A stretch of DNA of 64,000 nt, from assembly GCF_002258215.1 (NCBI RefSeq), contig NZ_NEFY01000005.1, positions 1 through 64,000 on the forward strand. Reading direction: 5' to 3'. The position numbers were made by a program, and so were the translations under genes. The stretch is from Marinobacter vinifirmus (GTDB taxonomy: Bacteria; Pseudomonadota; Gammaproteobacteria; Pseudomonadales; Oleiphilaceae). Below, piece by piece: positions 15,672-23,552 of the stretch. Every line of letters begins with the position of its first letter. The stretch's first letter is position 1. Below the pieces are notes generated by a model, which did no database searches, was not told where the DNA came from, and worked only from the letters and a program-made list of their open reading frames with translations.

Positions 15672-15862
15672 GATGGATCATCCTTTTTTCTTATGTCGTG
15701 AATTTATATAGATCTTACTCTCTGTTAAAACTACGCACCGATCAACCCTGTGGATTTCCTCCCCGGCATAGCTCAGGGCTGTGTTATCACAAATGCTGAT
15801 AGGCAAGGGCCCTTAGCATCCTTACGATAACGGCTTCCCGTTGTTCGAATAAGGACACCACC

Positions 15863-17170
15863 TTGCCTACCGGATTACGTTCGGCCTTTGCCTACCTTGC
15901 CCTGACTGCGGCCGTGCTTTCGCTGCTGCCCGGTATGCCGTTGCTGGGTGCGGCGGCGGCTGGTATGGCGATACTTCTGGGTTGGCAGGACATGCGTAAC
16001 GTGCCCCGGGCGGTGTTTGTGGTGGCCCTGGCCATGCTGATCTTTGCCCTGGGCTACGACCCGGCGCTGATCGTAACCGCCGCCGGCAACATGACCCGCC
16101 TGGCGGGCCTGATGCTGGCGGTGATGCTGTTGTCGAACGTGCTGGCCCGCACACAGGACCTGCAACAGATTTCTTCCAGCCTGTTTGGTGGCAAGCCGCT
16201 GACCCGTTATCTGAGCCTGGCCTTCGGTACCGCGCTGGTATCCATTCCCCTGAACTTTGGTTCGGTCGCTGTGGTGGGCAGCCTGGTGGGGGAGCGTATC
16301 CGTCGCAATGGCGATTCCGAATCTACCCGCAATGCCACGCGAGCTGTTTTGCGGGGGTTCGGCGTGGCACCCTCGTTCTCGCCCCTGTCTATCTCGGTGG
16401 TGCTCACCCTGACGCTGCTGCCACAGGTGAGCCTGTTGTCACTGTTGTCCCTGGCCGTGCCGTTTTCTGTGTTGATGCTGCTGGCGGGATTACGCTGGCG
16501 TGAACCAGAACCGCTGGAAAACACCGAGCAGGGCGGTACTGGTGCCGGCGCGGGCAGTTGGCTGCGGTTTGGTGGCCTGATTCTGGCAGTGTGTGTGGGC
16601 GTACTCTGGCTCAGCCATCAGTTCGGGCTGAGCTATGCCCATGCGGTGGCTCTGAGCTGCCTGGGGGCGGTGCTGTTGTACCGGGTTCTGGGATGGCTGC
16701 GAGGGCAAAATCCGCCCATGACCAGCATGGCCAATGTCAGTAACGAGCTGGCCATTGTGGGTGGCTCGGCCTTTATCGGGGCGGTGCTCAGTGGCGTGGT
16801 ATTGGGCCAGATCAGTGGTCAGCCGGAATTGCCGGTGTGGCTCTGGGCCCTGCTGGCCGCCGGTGTGCCCTGGGTGTTCTTTGCCGCCGGGCTGGCGGGT
16901 ATGAACCCCATTATTATTGCCACCCTGGTGGGCGGCATTCTGGGTTCCCTGTGGCCAGCCGCGGCCCAGCTGGGCCTGGCGATTGCCATGGTTACCGGCT
17001 GGGGTATTACTGCCTTCGGCACACCCTTTGCGGCCAACGCCCTGATCATGGAACGGCTGACCGGATACCGGGCCCGGGATGCCTCCTTCCGCTGGAGCCT
17101 GCCGCTGTCTCTGTGCGGTTTGGGCGCGGCCAGCCTGCTGGGCTTCAGCCTGACGATCTGGCTGGCCTGA
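15863..17170 (+). CDS. Polytopic inner membrane permease, family uncertain
   Basis: A 435-residue very hydrophobic protein with roughly twelve predicted helices and no signal peptide. Two halves each contain a glycine/proline-rich re-entrant-like stretch (SIPLNFGSVAVVGS and GWGITAFGTPFAANAL), a layout seen in ion-transporter-superfamily carriers of anions or dicarboxylates, but I cannot name the family. The start is TTG at 15863, with AAGGA nine bases upstream. Its 3' end overlaps the convergent TlpA-like gene by 26 bases. Confidence 0.6.
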   Translation: MPTGLRSAFAYLALTAAVLSLLPGMPLLGAAAAGMAILLGWQDMRNVPRAVFVVALAMLIFALGYDPALIVTAAGNMTRLAGLMLAVMLLSNVLARTQDLQQISSSLFGGKPLTRYLSLAFGTALVSIPLNFGSVAVVGSLVGERIRRNGDSESTRNATRAVLRGFGVAPSFSPLSISVVLTLTLLPQVSLLSLLSLAVPFSVLMLLAGLRWREPEPLENTEQGGTGAGAGSWLRFGGLILAVCVGVLWLSHQFGLSYAHAVALSCLGAVLLYRVLGWLRGQNPPMTSMANVSNELAIVGGSAFIGAVLSGVVLGQISGQPELPVWLWALLAAGVPWVFFAAGLAGMNPIIIATLVGGILGSLWPAAAQLGLAIAMVTGWGITAFGTPFAANALIMERLTGYRARDASFRWSLPLSLCGLGAASLLGFSLTIWLA

Positions 17171-17984
17171 GGTAAGCCGGGTCGAAGCGTTCGAGGCTCC
17201 GGGCCAGGCTGGCGCGGGACAGTTCGCCCATGTGGGTATCCACAAGGTGGCCCTGGGCGTTATAGAACAGGGTGGTTGGCAAGCCGTGGCTGCCGACTAC
17301 CCGGCCAAAACGGTTCTGCCTGTCGCTGAGTACGTGGCTCAGGTTCAGGTTCTGTTCCATCAGGAACTTGCGGATGGTTTCCGGGTGCTCGCCCTGGTTG
17401 GCGAAGACAAAGTTCACGTTCGGATAACGCTGCTGGGCTTCTTCCAGCACCGGCATCTCGCGGATGCAGGGCGGGCACCAGGTGGCCCACAGATTCACCA
17501 CCGTAGGCTTGTCACCGGCCAGGCTGGCCAGGTCTACCGGGCGCTCGTTCAGATCGGTCAGAGCGACTTCCGGCAGGCCCTGGGTTTGCTGGTTCATCAG
17601 GGCGATCAGGCCACTGATGCCGCCCCAGGTGATCAGCCCGGCGGCGACGGCCGAGCCCAGTGCCCGGCGCATGGCGGCCCGTTTCCACATCAGGTAGCCG
17701 GTGAACGCCAGGGCAGCCAGCAGGCCGGTCACCATATCGAAGCCGCCATCGCGGATGTCGATCATGCCCAGCCAGTCGCCCTGATACTCGCCAAAATACC
17801 GCACCACAAAGCCGATACGGGCACTGACCATGGCGACCAGGAAGATATCGGCCAGGGTGCCGGCGACCGGGGTTTTTTCTTTACGGCCGGTCAGGGCGCC
17901 TACAATCAGGGCGACCACAAAGGCCAGCACCAGAAGCAGGTGCCCGATGGACAGGCTGAGGGGGCCAACGCCTACGCTGAGCAT
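17145..17984 (-). CDS. Membrane protein fused to a TlpA-type thioredoxin domain
   Basis: This 279-residue protein has two parts. Residues 1-130 contain about four hydrophobic helices with SARIGFVVRYFGEY and DIRDGGFD, recalling part of the prolipoprotein diacylglyceryl transferase (Lgt) fold. Residues 135-270 are a thioredoxin domain with the redox motif WCPPC (Cys170 and Cys173), NLWATWC before it and the cis-proline segment GLPTTLFY after it, as in TlpA/ResA. The thioredoxin part should face the periplasm and reduce or oxidise cysteines there. The Lgt-like half lacks the length of a true Lgt, so lipid transfer is doubtful. Confidence 0.82.
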   Translation of the reverse strand: MLSVGVGPLSLSIGHLLLVLAFVVALIVGALTGRKEKTPVAGTLADIFLVAMVSARIGFVVRYFGEYQGDWLGMIDIRDGGFDMVTGLLAALAFTGYLMWKRAAMRRALGSAVAAGLITWGGISGLIALMNQQTQGLPEVALTDLNERPVDLASLAGDKPTVVNLWATWCPPCIREMPVLEEAQQRYPNVNFVFANQGEHPETIRKFLMEQNLNLSHVLSDRQNRFGRVVGSHGLPTTLFYNAQGHLVDTHMGELSRASLARSLERFDPAYLRPARSSG

Positions 17985-18329
17985 GGAATCTCCGGAATCC
18001 AGTGGGTTTTTATTGGCATACGGCGGCTAGTGACCGGAGACATTCATGGGAGTTCCATGTTTTTGCATAAATGAAAGCCTGCTAATAAAAACCACCTATA
18101 GCTATTTGCCGGGTGCTCTGTTACCGTGCCTGCATCCTGCCTCTAGGGATTCCGCAGTTTCCGGCCAACGGCCGCTTTGCGAACCATCCATACGACCTGT
18201 CAGAGGACGTCACCCCGAACCCGGCGCGTGACCGTAGTCGTCTTTTATTCCATGAATGTTCATGGCATCTGCCCGCATTCGCCGTATCCGGTGTTCGTGG
18301 AGGCAGAATCAATCAAGAGTACACCGTAT
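17985..18329 (+). other. 345-bp gap before the DEAD-box helicase gene
   Basis: No convincing gene is seen. In-frame upstream extensions of the helicase have no family similarity. The stretch probably holds divergent promoters and a long 5' untranslated leader for the helicase, a situation common for cold-responsive RNA helicase genes, but no specific motif could be pinned down. Confidence 0.4.
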
Positions 18330-19661
18330 ATGAGTTTTTCTTCCCTCGGTTTGTCCGAGCAGCTGGTCCGTGCCACCGCCGATCAGGGTTATGAAACCCC
18401 GTCTCCCATTCAGCTGCAGGCAATTCCTGCCGTTTTGTCTGGCAAAGACGTAATGGCCGCGGCCCAGACCGGCACCGGTAAAACCGCTGGTTTTACCCTG
18501 CCTTTGTTGCAGCGCCTGGCGGAAAATCCCCGCACCGGCAAAGGCCCCCGCGCCCTGATTCTCACACCTACCCGTGAACTGGCCGCGCAGGTACACGACA
18601 GCGTGAACCTGTACAGCAAATACGTTCCCACCAAGGCCGCCGTGGTTTTCGGTGGTGTAAAGATCAACCCGCAGATGATGAAGCTGCGCAAGGGCCTGGA
18701 CGTACTGGTGGCAACACCGGGCCGTTTGATGGACCTGTACCAGCAGAACGCTGTGCGCTTCAACGAAGTGGAAATCCTGGTACTGGACGAAGCCGACCGC
18801 ATGCTGGACATGGGCTTTATCCGCGACATCCGCAAGATCCTTGCGTTGCTGCCGGCCAAGCGCCAGAACCTGCTGTTCTCTGCCACCTTCTCCAACGAGA
18901 TCCGCACCCTGGCCCAGGGCCTGCTGGATAATCCGGTACAGGTGGAAGTGGCTGCCCGCAACACCACCGCCGAGAAAGTGAAGCAGTCGGTATACCCGGT
19001 TGACCAGAGCCAGAAGACCGCGCTGCTGAGCAAGCTGGTGCGTGACAACGCCTGGGACCAGGTGCTGGTATTCACCCGCACCAAGCACGGCGCCAACCGC
19101 CTGACCCAGAAGCTGGAAAAAGACGGCATCACCGCCGCCGCCATTCACGGCAACAAGTCACAGGGTGCCCGTACCCGTGCGCTGGCCGACTTCAAGGCTG
19201 GCGAAGTCCGTGTGCTGGTAGCCACTGATATCGCTGCCCGTGGCCTGGACATCAAACAGCTGCCGCAGGTAGTGAACTTTGAACTGCCGAACGTGCCGGA
19301 AGACTACGTGCACCGCATCGGCCGTACCGGCCGCGCCGGCGAAAGTGGCCATGCGTTGTCGCTGGTGAGTGCCGATGAAGGCAAACTGCTGGCGGGCATC
19401 GAAAAGCTGATCAAGAAGCAGCTGCCGCGCAAGGAAGTGGAAGGCTTCGAGCCGAAAAACAACCTGCCGCTGAAGCCCAAAGCCAAGGCAGACCCGAGCA
19501 AGGCCCGCAGCCGTCGCCCGCAGGGTGGCGCTGGCAAGAACTTTGGCCCGAAACCGGCTGCTCGCAGCGGCGGTCGTGGTCGCGGTGGTCAGGGCGAAGG
19601 ACAAGGCCGTGGCCAGGGGCAGGGCAGAACTGGCCGCCCGGCCCAGCGCCAGAGCGCGTGA
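18330..19661 (+). CDS. rhlE: DEAD-box ATP-dependent RNA helicase (RhlE-type)
   Basis: A 443-residue helicase starting [20 protein letters not shown]. The motifs appear in order: Q motif ([13 protein letters not shown]), motif I AQTGTGKT, Ia [14 protein letters not shown] ([14 protein letters not shown]), [26 protein letters not shown] and [12 protein letters not shown]. The C-terminal 80 residues are a basic Arg/Gly-rich tail suited to RNA binding. RhlE unwinds structured RNA in ribosome assembly and RNA decay. The ATG at 18330 gives the standard family start. A terminator at 19685 follows. Confidence 0.95.
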   Translation: MSFSSLGLSEQLVRATADQGYETPSPIQLQAIPAVLSGKDVMAAAQTGTGKTAGFTLPLLQRLAENPRTGKGPRALILTPTRELAAQVHDSVNLYSKYVPTKAAVVFGGVKINPQMMKLRKGLDVLVATPGRLMDLYQQNAVRFNEVEILVLDEADRMLDMGFIRDIRKILALLPAKRQNLLFSATFSNEIRTLAQGLLDNPVQVEVAARNTTAEKVKQSVYPVDQSQKTALLSKLVRDNAWDQVLVFTRTKHGANRLTQKLEKDGITAAAIHGNKSQGARTRALADFKAGEVRVLVATDIAARGLDIKQLPQVVNFELPNVPEDYVHRIGRTGRAGESGHALSLVSADEGKLLAGIEKLIKKQLPRKEVEGFEPKNNLPLKPKAKADPSKARSRRPQGGAGKNFGPKPAARSGGRGRGGQGEGQGRGQGQGRTGRPAQRQSA

Positions 19662-19684
19662 TCTGATCCGGTTTTCCGGACAAT

Positions 19685-19716
19685 AAAAAAGCGGGGCTGA
19701 AGAGTCCCGCTTTTTT
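19685..19716 (+). terminator. Bidirectional terminator between rhlE and ompW
   Basis: AAAAAAGCGGG and CCCGCTTTTTT flank a ten-base loop. The A-run and T-run on the two sides mean it can stop both rhlE and the convergent ompW transcript. Confidence 0.85.
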
Positions 19717-19778
19717 GTGTTCTGAGAGTGGTTCCTGCGGCAGCTCCGTGAGTTGCGAGCTGCCGGGGAGACTCCGGA

Positions 19779-20444
19779 TCAGAACTTGTAGGTGAAACCT
19801 ACCATGTAGACCATGGGGTCGATTTCTACTTCGAATTTGTCGGTTTTAGTGACACCGTCTGCCAGAGTCACTTGTGCATCGGTATTGATATCTGCCCACC
19901 ATACGGCGGCGTTAAGACCGAACTGTTCGCTCAGCATATAGTCCACACCGAATTCCACGGCCACACCAACGCTGTCATCCAGATCCAGCTCACCCAGAAC
20001 CGTTTTTTCTTCGAAGAAAGTCGTGTAGTTAACGCCTACGCCTGCATAGGGCTGTACTGCAGATGAACTCTTCATCGGATAGTACTGCAGGGTAATGGTT
20101 GGTGGCAGGTGCTTGGTTTCACCAATGTCACCCAAGGCTGCAATATCACCAGCGCCACTGATGTTGTGCTTGAACGGCGTAGCCGCAAGTACACCCAAGC
20201 CAAGGTTGCTGGTGAACATGTAGGTGCCACGAAGACCCAGCTGTGTGTTGGAATCAACTGCAACACGGGCGTCCGCACCGAGAGCAGCAACAGAGCCTAC
20301 GGTAATGACATCACTAGAATCATCTGGTGCGACATGTACAGCACCCGCGCGAACAATGAAATCACCTGCTTCAAAGGCCTGAGCAGCGGGCGCAACAGCC
20401 ATCACGGCCGCAGCCAGAACACCGAGTTTGAAAGTACGAGACAT
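19779..20444 (-). CDS. ompW: Outer membrane protein of the OmpW family
   Basis: A 221-residue protein with a signal peptide (MSRTFKLGVLAAAVMAVAPA, cleaved after AQA), then FEAGDFIVRAGAVHVAPDD, the classic opening of OmpW. Alternating hydrophobic strands (LGLRGTYMFTSNLGLGV, LPPTITLQYYPM, VQPYAGVGVNYT) and a terminal YMVGFTYKF with a C-terminal phenylalanine fit an eight-stranded barrel. OmpW channels take up small hydrophobic compounds and respond to salt and stress. The ATG at 20444 is chosen because GAGGAA lies seven bases upstream, whereas it would abut the ATG at 20450. Confidence 0.93.
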   Translation of the reverse strand: MSRTFKLGVLAAAVMAVAPAAQAFEAGDFIVRAGAVHVAPDDSSDVITVGSVAALGADARVAVDSNTQLGLRGTYMFTSNLGLGVLAATPFKHNISGAGDIAALGDIGETKHLPPTITLQYYPMKSSSAVQPYAGVGVNYTTFFEEKTVLGELDLDDSVGVAVEFGVDYMLSEQFGLNAAVWWADINTDAQVTLADGVTKTDKFEVEIDPMVYMVGFTYKF

Positions 20445-20602
20445 AGCCATTTCCTCACTTATTAAAAGTCGATGGAGTGAGGGTAATCGCTGGGGAAAGG
20501 GAAAACTTGATTTAAGACAATTAAGGACGCCACCCCGGCAGGCTTCGGCGGCACGGTTGACCCAACTCAAAAAAACGGAGGCGCTTCGGACACTTCGTAT
20601 AG

Positions 20603-21067
20603 TCAGCCCTGGTTGCTGGCCTTCTCCAGGTCTTCCGCCACCAACACATCCCGGATGCTCAAGGGTTCGCCTTTGGCGTTCTGAACCGTCACGGCCTGGA
20701 TAGGCTGGCCACTCTCCCGGTCACGAAGATCCAGCGGCTGGCCGTCTGGTGCCGGGTTCCATTTGTCGCCCCACTGGCGCAGGGCTACCACCACCGGAAA
20801 CAGGTCCCGGCCTTTTTCGGTCAGGCGGTATTCAAAGCGGGAGCCATGCTCGCCCACATCTTCCTTGCGCAGCACTTCGTTGTCCACCAACTTGGCCAGG
20901 CGGTCGCACAGGATGTTCTTGGCGATGCCCAGCTGCTGCTGGAAGTCCACAAACCGCCGGGTACCGTACATTGCATGCAGCACAATCAGCAGGGACCACC
21001 AGTCGCCCACTTCATTGAGGGCGCGGGCGACGGAACAACTGGAATCATCAAAACGTTTTCTGGCCAT
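20603..21067 (-). CDS. HxlR-family transcriptional regulator
   Basis: A 154-residue winged-helix regulator. The N-terminus CSVARALNEVGDWWSLLIVLHAMYGTRRF is the HxlR signature, followed by QLGIAKNILCDRLAKLVDNEVL (recognition helix) and the wing SRFEYRLTEKGRDLFPVV. The cysteine near residue 10 is often the redox or electrophile sensor in this family (as in HypR and QorR). It is divergent from the flavin reductase gene at 21159, with three direct repeats in between, so it probably regulates that gene in response to electrophiles or quinones. Confidence 0.9.
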   Translation of the reverse strand: MARKRFDDSSCSVARALNEVGDWWSLLIVLHAMYGTRRFVDFQQQLGIAKNILCDRLAKLVDNEVLRKEDVGEHGSRFEYRLTEKGRDLFPVVVALRQWGDKWNPAPDGQPLDLRDRESGQPIQAVTVQNAKGEPLSIRDVLVAEDLEKASNQG

Positions 21068-21083
21068 GTCAGGGAGTGTACCC

Positions 21084-21155
21084 AATAGGGTTGCATTTTG
21101 AAACCGGATTGAATAGGGTTGCTTTACGAAACCAAATTAAGAAGGTTGCATACTG
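21084..21155. repeat. Three direct repeats between hxlR and the OYE gene
   Basis: Copies at 21084-21105 and 21112-21133 (28-base period) share AATAGGGTTGC and GAAACC, with a third degenerate copy at about 21139-21155 (AAGGTTGCAT). They fill most of the divergent promoter region and are the obvious binding site for the HxlR regulator. Typical HxlR sites are dyads, so tandem direct repeats are slightly unusual. Confidence 0.75.
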
Positions 21156-21158
21156 TTT

Positions 21159-22271
21159 ATGAGCATGAATCTAGGCCCGTTGTTTGAACCGTTTGAACTG
21201 CACAACCTCAAGCTGCGTAACCGCGTAGCCATGGCTCCGATGACCCGCAACTTCTCGCCCAATGGCGTGCCGGGGCAGGATGTGGTGGATTACTATCGCC
21301 GCCGTGCCGAAGCCGGTGTTGGCCTGATCATTACCGAGGGCACCGTAGTGAATCACGCGGCGGCCAACGGTTACCCGAACGTGCCGGCCTTCTATGGCGA
21401 CGAAGCCCTGGCGGGCTGGAAGCAGGTGGTTGATGCCGTGCACGAAGCCGGCGGCGCCATCTTCCCGCAGCTGTGGCACGTGGGCGCGGTGCGCAAAGAA
21501 GGTATCGAGCCGGATCCGTCTGTTCCCGGTTACAGCCCTTCAGGCCTGTTTGCCCCGGGCAAGCCCAACGGCAAGGTGATGAGCAAGGAAGACATCCAGG
21601 ATGTGATCAAAGCCTTCGGCGATGCTGCCCAGGATGCCAAGGCCCTCGGTTTTGACGGCGTGGAAATCCACGGTGCCCATGGTTACCTGCTGGACCAGTT
21701 CCTGTGGGAAGGCACCAACCAACGCGACGACGAATACGGCGGCAGCATGGAAAACCGCCTGCGCTTCGTAGTGGAAATCGTCGAAGAAGTCCGCCACCGC
21801 GTAGGCCCGGATTACCCGATCATGCTGCGTTTCTCCCAGTGGAAGCAGCAAGCCTATGAAGCCAAACTGGTCGACAGCCCGGAACAACTGGAACAGTTCC
21901 TGAAGCCGCTGGTGGATGCCGGTGTGGATATCTTCCACGCCTCCACCCGTCGCTTCTGGGAACCGGAATTTGAAGGTTCCAACCTGAACCTGGCCGGCTG
22001 GACCCAGAAACTCACCGGCAAGCCGACCATGTCTGTTGGCAGCGTAGGCCTGACCGAAGACTTCATCAGCGGCACTTTTGCCAGCAAGAAAGAAGCCGTT
22101 GAACAGTCCGGCATCGACGAGCTGGTTGAGCGTATGACCAACGGCGAATTTGAACTCATTGCCGTCGGCCGCGCCCTGTTGCAAGACCCGGAATGGCTGG
22201 TGAAAGTGAAAGAAGGCCGATTGAACGAAGTGGAAGCCTTCGCCAAGAAATCCCTGGCCAAGCTTTACTGA
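21159..22271 (+). CDS. Old Yellow Enzyme-family NADH:flavin oxidoreductase
   Basis: A 370-residue TIM-barrel flavoenzyme. LFEPFELHNLKLRNRVAMAPMTR is the family start. The segment GFDGVEIHGAHGYLLDQFL holds the His/Ala-His-Gly FMN and substrate region, RDDEYGGSMENRLRF follows, and SVGSVGLTEDF with AVGRALLQDPEW forms the phosphate grip. Old Yellow Enzymes reduce activated C=C bonds of enones, quinones and nitro compounds. Its pairing with an HxlR regulator suggests electrophile detoxification. A terminator at 22297 follows. Confidence 0.93.
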   Translation: MSMNLGPLFEPFELHNLKLRNRVAMAPMTRNFSPNGVPGQDVVDYYRRRAEAGVGLIITEGTVVNHAAANGYPNVPAFYGDEALAGWKQVVDAVHEAGGAIFPQLWHVGAVRKEGIEPDPSVPGYSPSGLFAPGKPNGKVMSKEDIQDVIKAFGDAAQDAKALGFDGVEIHGAHGYLLDQFLWEGTNQRDDEYGGSMENRLRFVVEIVEEVRHRVGPDYPIMLRFSQWKQQAYEAKLVDSPEQLEQFLKPLVDAGVDIFHASTRRFWEPEFEGSNLNLAGWTQKLTGKPTMSVGSVGLTEDFISGTFASKKEAVEQSGIDELVERMTNGEFELIAVGRALLQDPEWLVKVKEGRLNEVEAFAKKSLAKLY

Positions 22272-22296
22272 TCGAACTACTCCTTCGATCCTGCTT

Positions 22297-22330
22297 GCCG
22301 CGGCGCCTGCTCAGGCCCCGCGGCTTTTTT
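22297..22330 (+). terminator. Terminator of the OYE-family gene
   Basis: GCCGCGG (22297-22303) pairs with CCGCGGC (22318-22324), followed by six T. It overlaps the last codons of the convergent TetR-type gene. Confidence 0.8.
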
Positions 22331-22952
22331 GTTCCTGCAGCGCCAGGAGATTTTCTACTTCAACCCCCTCCAGCAGCGCACCCCGAAACTGCCGGTTGAT
22401 AAACCGCTCTGTCTCCAGCTGAATCCGCTCCCGCTGCTCCGGCTTCTCGATGTAATCCATGGCCCGGAACAGGATGTAGCGAATGGTCATGTGGGAAATC
22501 TCGTGCACCACCGCGGCGTCTACCCCCGGCACCAGACCCCGCTCCAGAATATCCTCCGCCATCTCCCGGGCACTGGCATCCAGCTGCGCCTCCAAAGCCC
22601 GGCGCAACACCGGCGACGGCCCGTGCAGCTCACGAACAGCCACGGTGGTGGCAGCCGGATTGGCGAGGAAGTAGCGGTACACAAAAGTGACGGTATCGTG
22701 TGACGCCTGCTCGGAAGAATCCGCCATCTGCCGCAGCTGCCGCACCCCGGTTTTCATATCCTCGGCGATATACCCCAGCACCTGCAGCCCGAATTCATCC
22801 AGGCTTTTGAAGTGCCGGTAAAACGTATTCGGATTCAACCCCGCCTCACGAGCCAGCTCCCGCAGCCCCAACGACGTCAGGCTCCGCGTTTCGGTAATCA
22901 ACCGCAGAGCGGCCTGAACCAGTTTGAGTTTTCCACCGGCCAGTGTGTTCAT
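22311..22952 (-). CDS. TetR-family transcriptional regulator
   Basis: A 213-residue regulator with an N-terminal HTH: SLGLRELAREAGLNPNTFYRHFKSLDEFGL, the TetR recognition helix with FYRHF. The C-terminal helical domain binds an unknown ligand. It belongs to the branch that includes fatty-acid regulators such as FabR and DesT by eye. It is divergent from the monooxygenase at 23553, and a pair of 16-bp near-palindromic repeats at 23449-23488 is a candidate operator, although 500 bases and two long palindromes lie between. Confidence 0.88.
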   Translation of the reverse strand: MNTLAGGKLKLVQAALRLITETRSLTSLGLRELAREAGLNPNTFYRHFKSLDEFGLQVLGYIAEDMKTGVRQLRQMADSSEQASHDTVTFVYRYFLANPAATTVAVRELHGPSPVLRRALEAQLDASAREMAEDILERGLVPGVDAAVVHEISHMTIRYILFRAMDYIEKPEQRERIQLETERFINRQFRGALLEGVEVENLLALQEQKSRGA

Positions 22953-22975
22953 TTTAGCCTCATATTCTGGAGTTG

Positions 22976-23085
22976 GGCCGGGCGGTGGGCCTTGTTCACA
23001 GACACGCTACGAGCACATCCCTGTGCGCTTGTTTCAGGCCGTCCCTGGCCTTCAACAGTCTGTGAACAAGGCCCACCGCCCGGCC
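22976..23085. repeat. Long-armed palindromic element, copy A
   Basis: A perfect 28-bp inverted repeat (22976-23003 and 23058-23085) encloses a 54-base core. The core (CGCTACGAGCACATCC and then GTCCCTGGC) is recognisably related to that of copy B at 31547. The arms are unrelated in sequence to the other copies apart from G-richness. It lies upstream of the TetR-type gene. Confidence 0.9.
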
Positions 23086-23154
23086 GTTCTAACAGTGAGT
23101 ATGCATGCCTTCTCAGATTCAGCATTTGGGAGACGGCCGACACATAAGTTTGAA

Positions 23155-23351
23155 GGTTGGTTTGGGGGGAGGCTGTCCAAAAATGTGCGGAGCCATGGAT
23201 GGCGGAGCAGAAGCGCCACATGGGCTCAGCCGAGCGCTGATGAAGCGAAGCTTCATGCGACAGCTGAGCGACCGCAATCTGTGATTGCGGGCCGGACCCC
23301 GAAGGGGTGCCGCAAGGAGCGGTTTTTGGACAGCCTCCCCCCAAACCAACC
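23155..23351. repeat. Long-armed palindromic element, copy E (long core)
   Basis: A perfect 29-bp inverted repeat (23155-23183 and 23323-23351) encloses a 139-base core containing GCCATGGATGGCGGAGC and three sub-hairpins (around GAAGCTTC, CCGCAATC/GATTGCGG and GACCCC/GGGGT). The core is nearly identical to the reverse complement of copy G at 45067, whereas the arms differ. Confidence 0.92.
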
Positions 23352-23448
23352 AACCCCCCGAAGCCAGCGGCCAGTAGATCCCGATCACCCCAGCAAGGCG
23401 CCACACAGGCCAACAATCTGTCACCCAAGGCCAAACACCCGAACCGGA

Positions 23449-23488
23449 GTATACAAGTGTCTACTCATGGCGGTATACATGTGTCTAC
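23449..23488. promoter_or_regulatory. Two 16-bp near-palindromic repeats, probable TetR operator
   Basis: GTATACAAGTGTCTAC (23449-23464) and GTATACATGTGTCTAC (23473-23488) differ at one base and have a 24-base period. Each half reads GTA..ACA..TGT..TAC, an imperfect dyad of TetR-site size. They stand about 65 bases before the monooxygenase ATG and are on the divergent side of the TetR-type gene. Confidence 0.65.
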
Positions 23489-23552
23489 CGGTCATGATGA
23501 CCACCGAAACAACAACAGGCAAGGCCCAAACAGGCCACACAGGAGTGCTGCA

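Noticed and set aside
23307-23552. N-terminal extension of the monooxygenase beginning at 23307
   Set aside because: The extension is encoded by the palindrome and the operator region, has no similarity to the family and a good ribosome site precedes the ATG at 23553.
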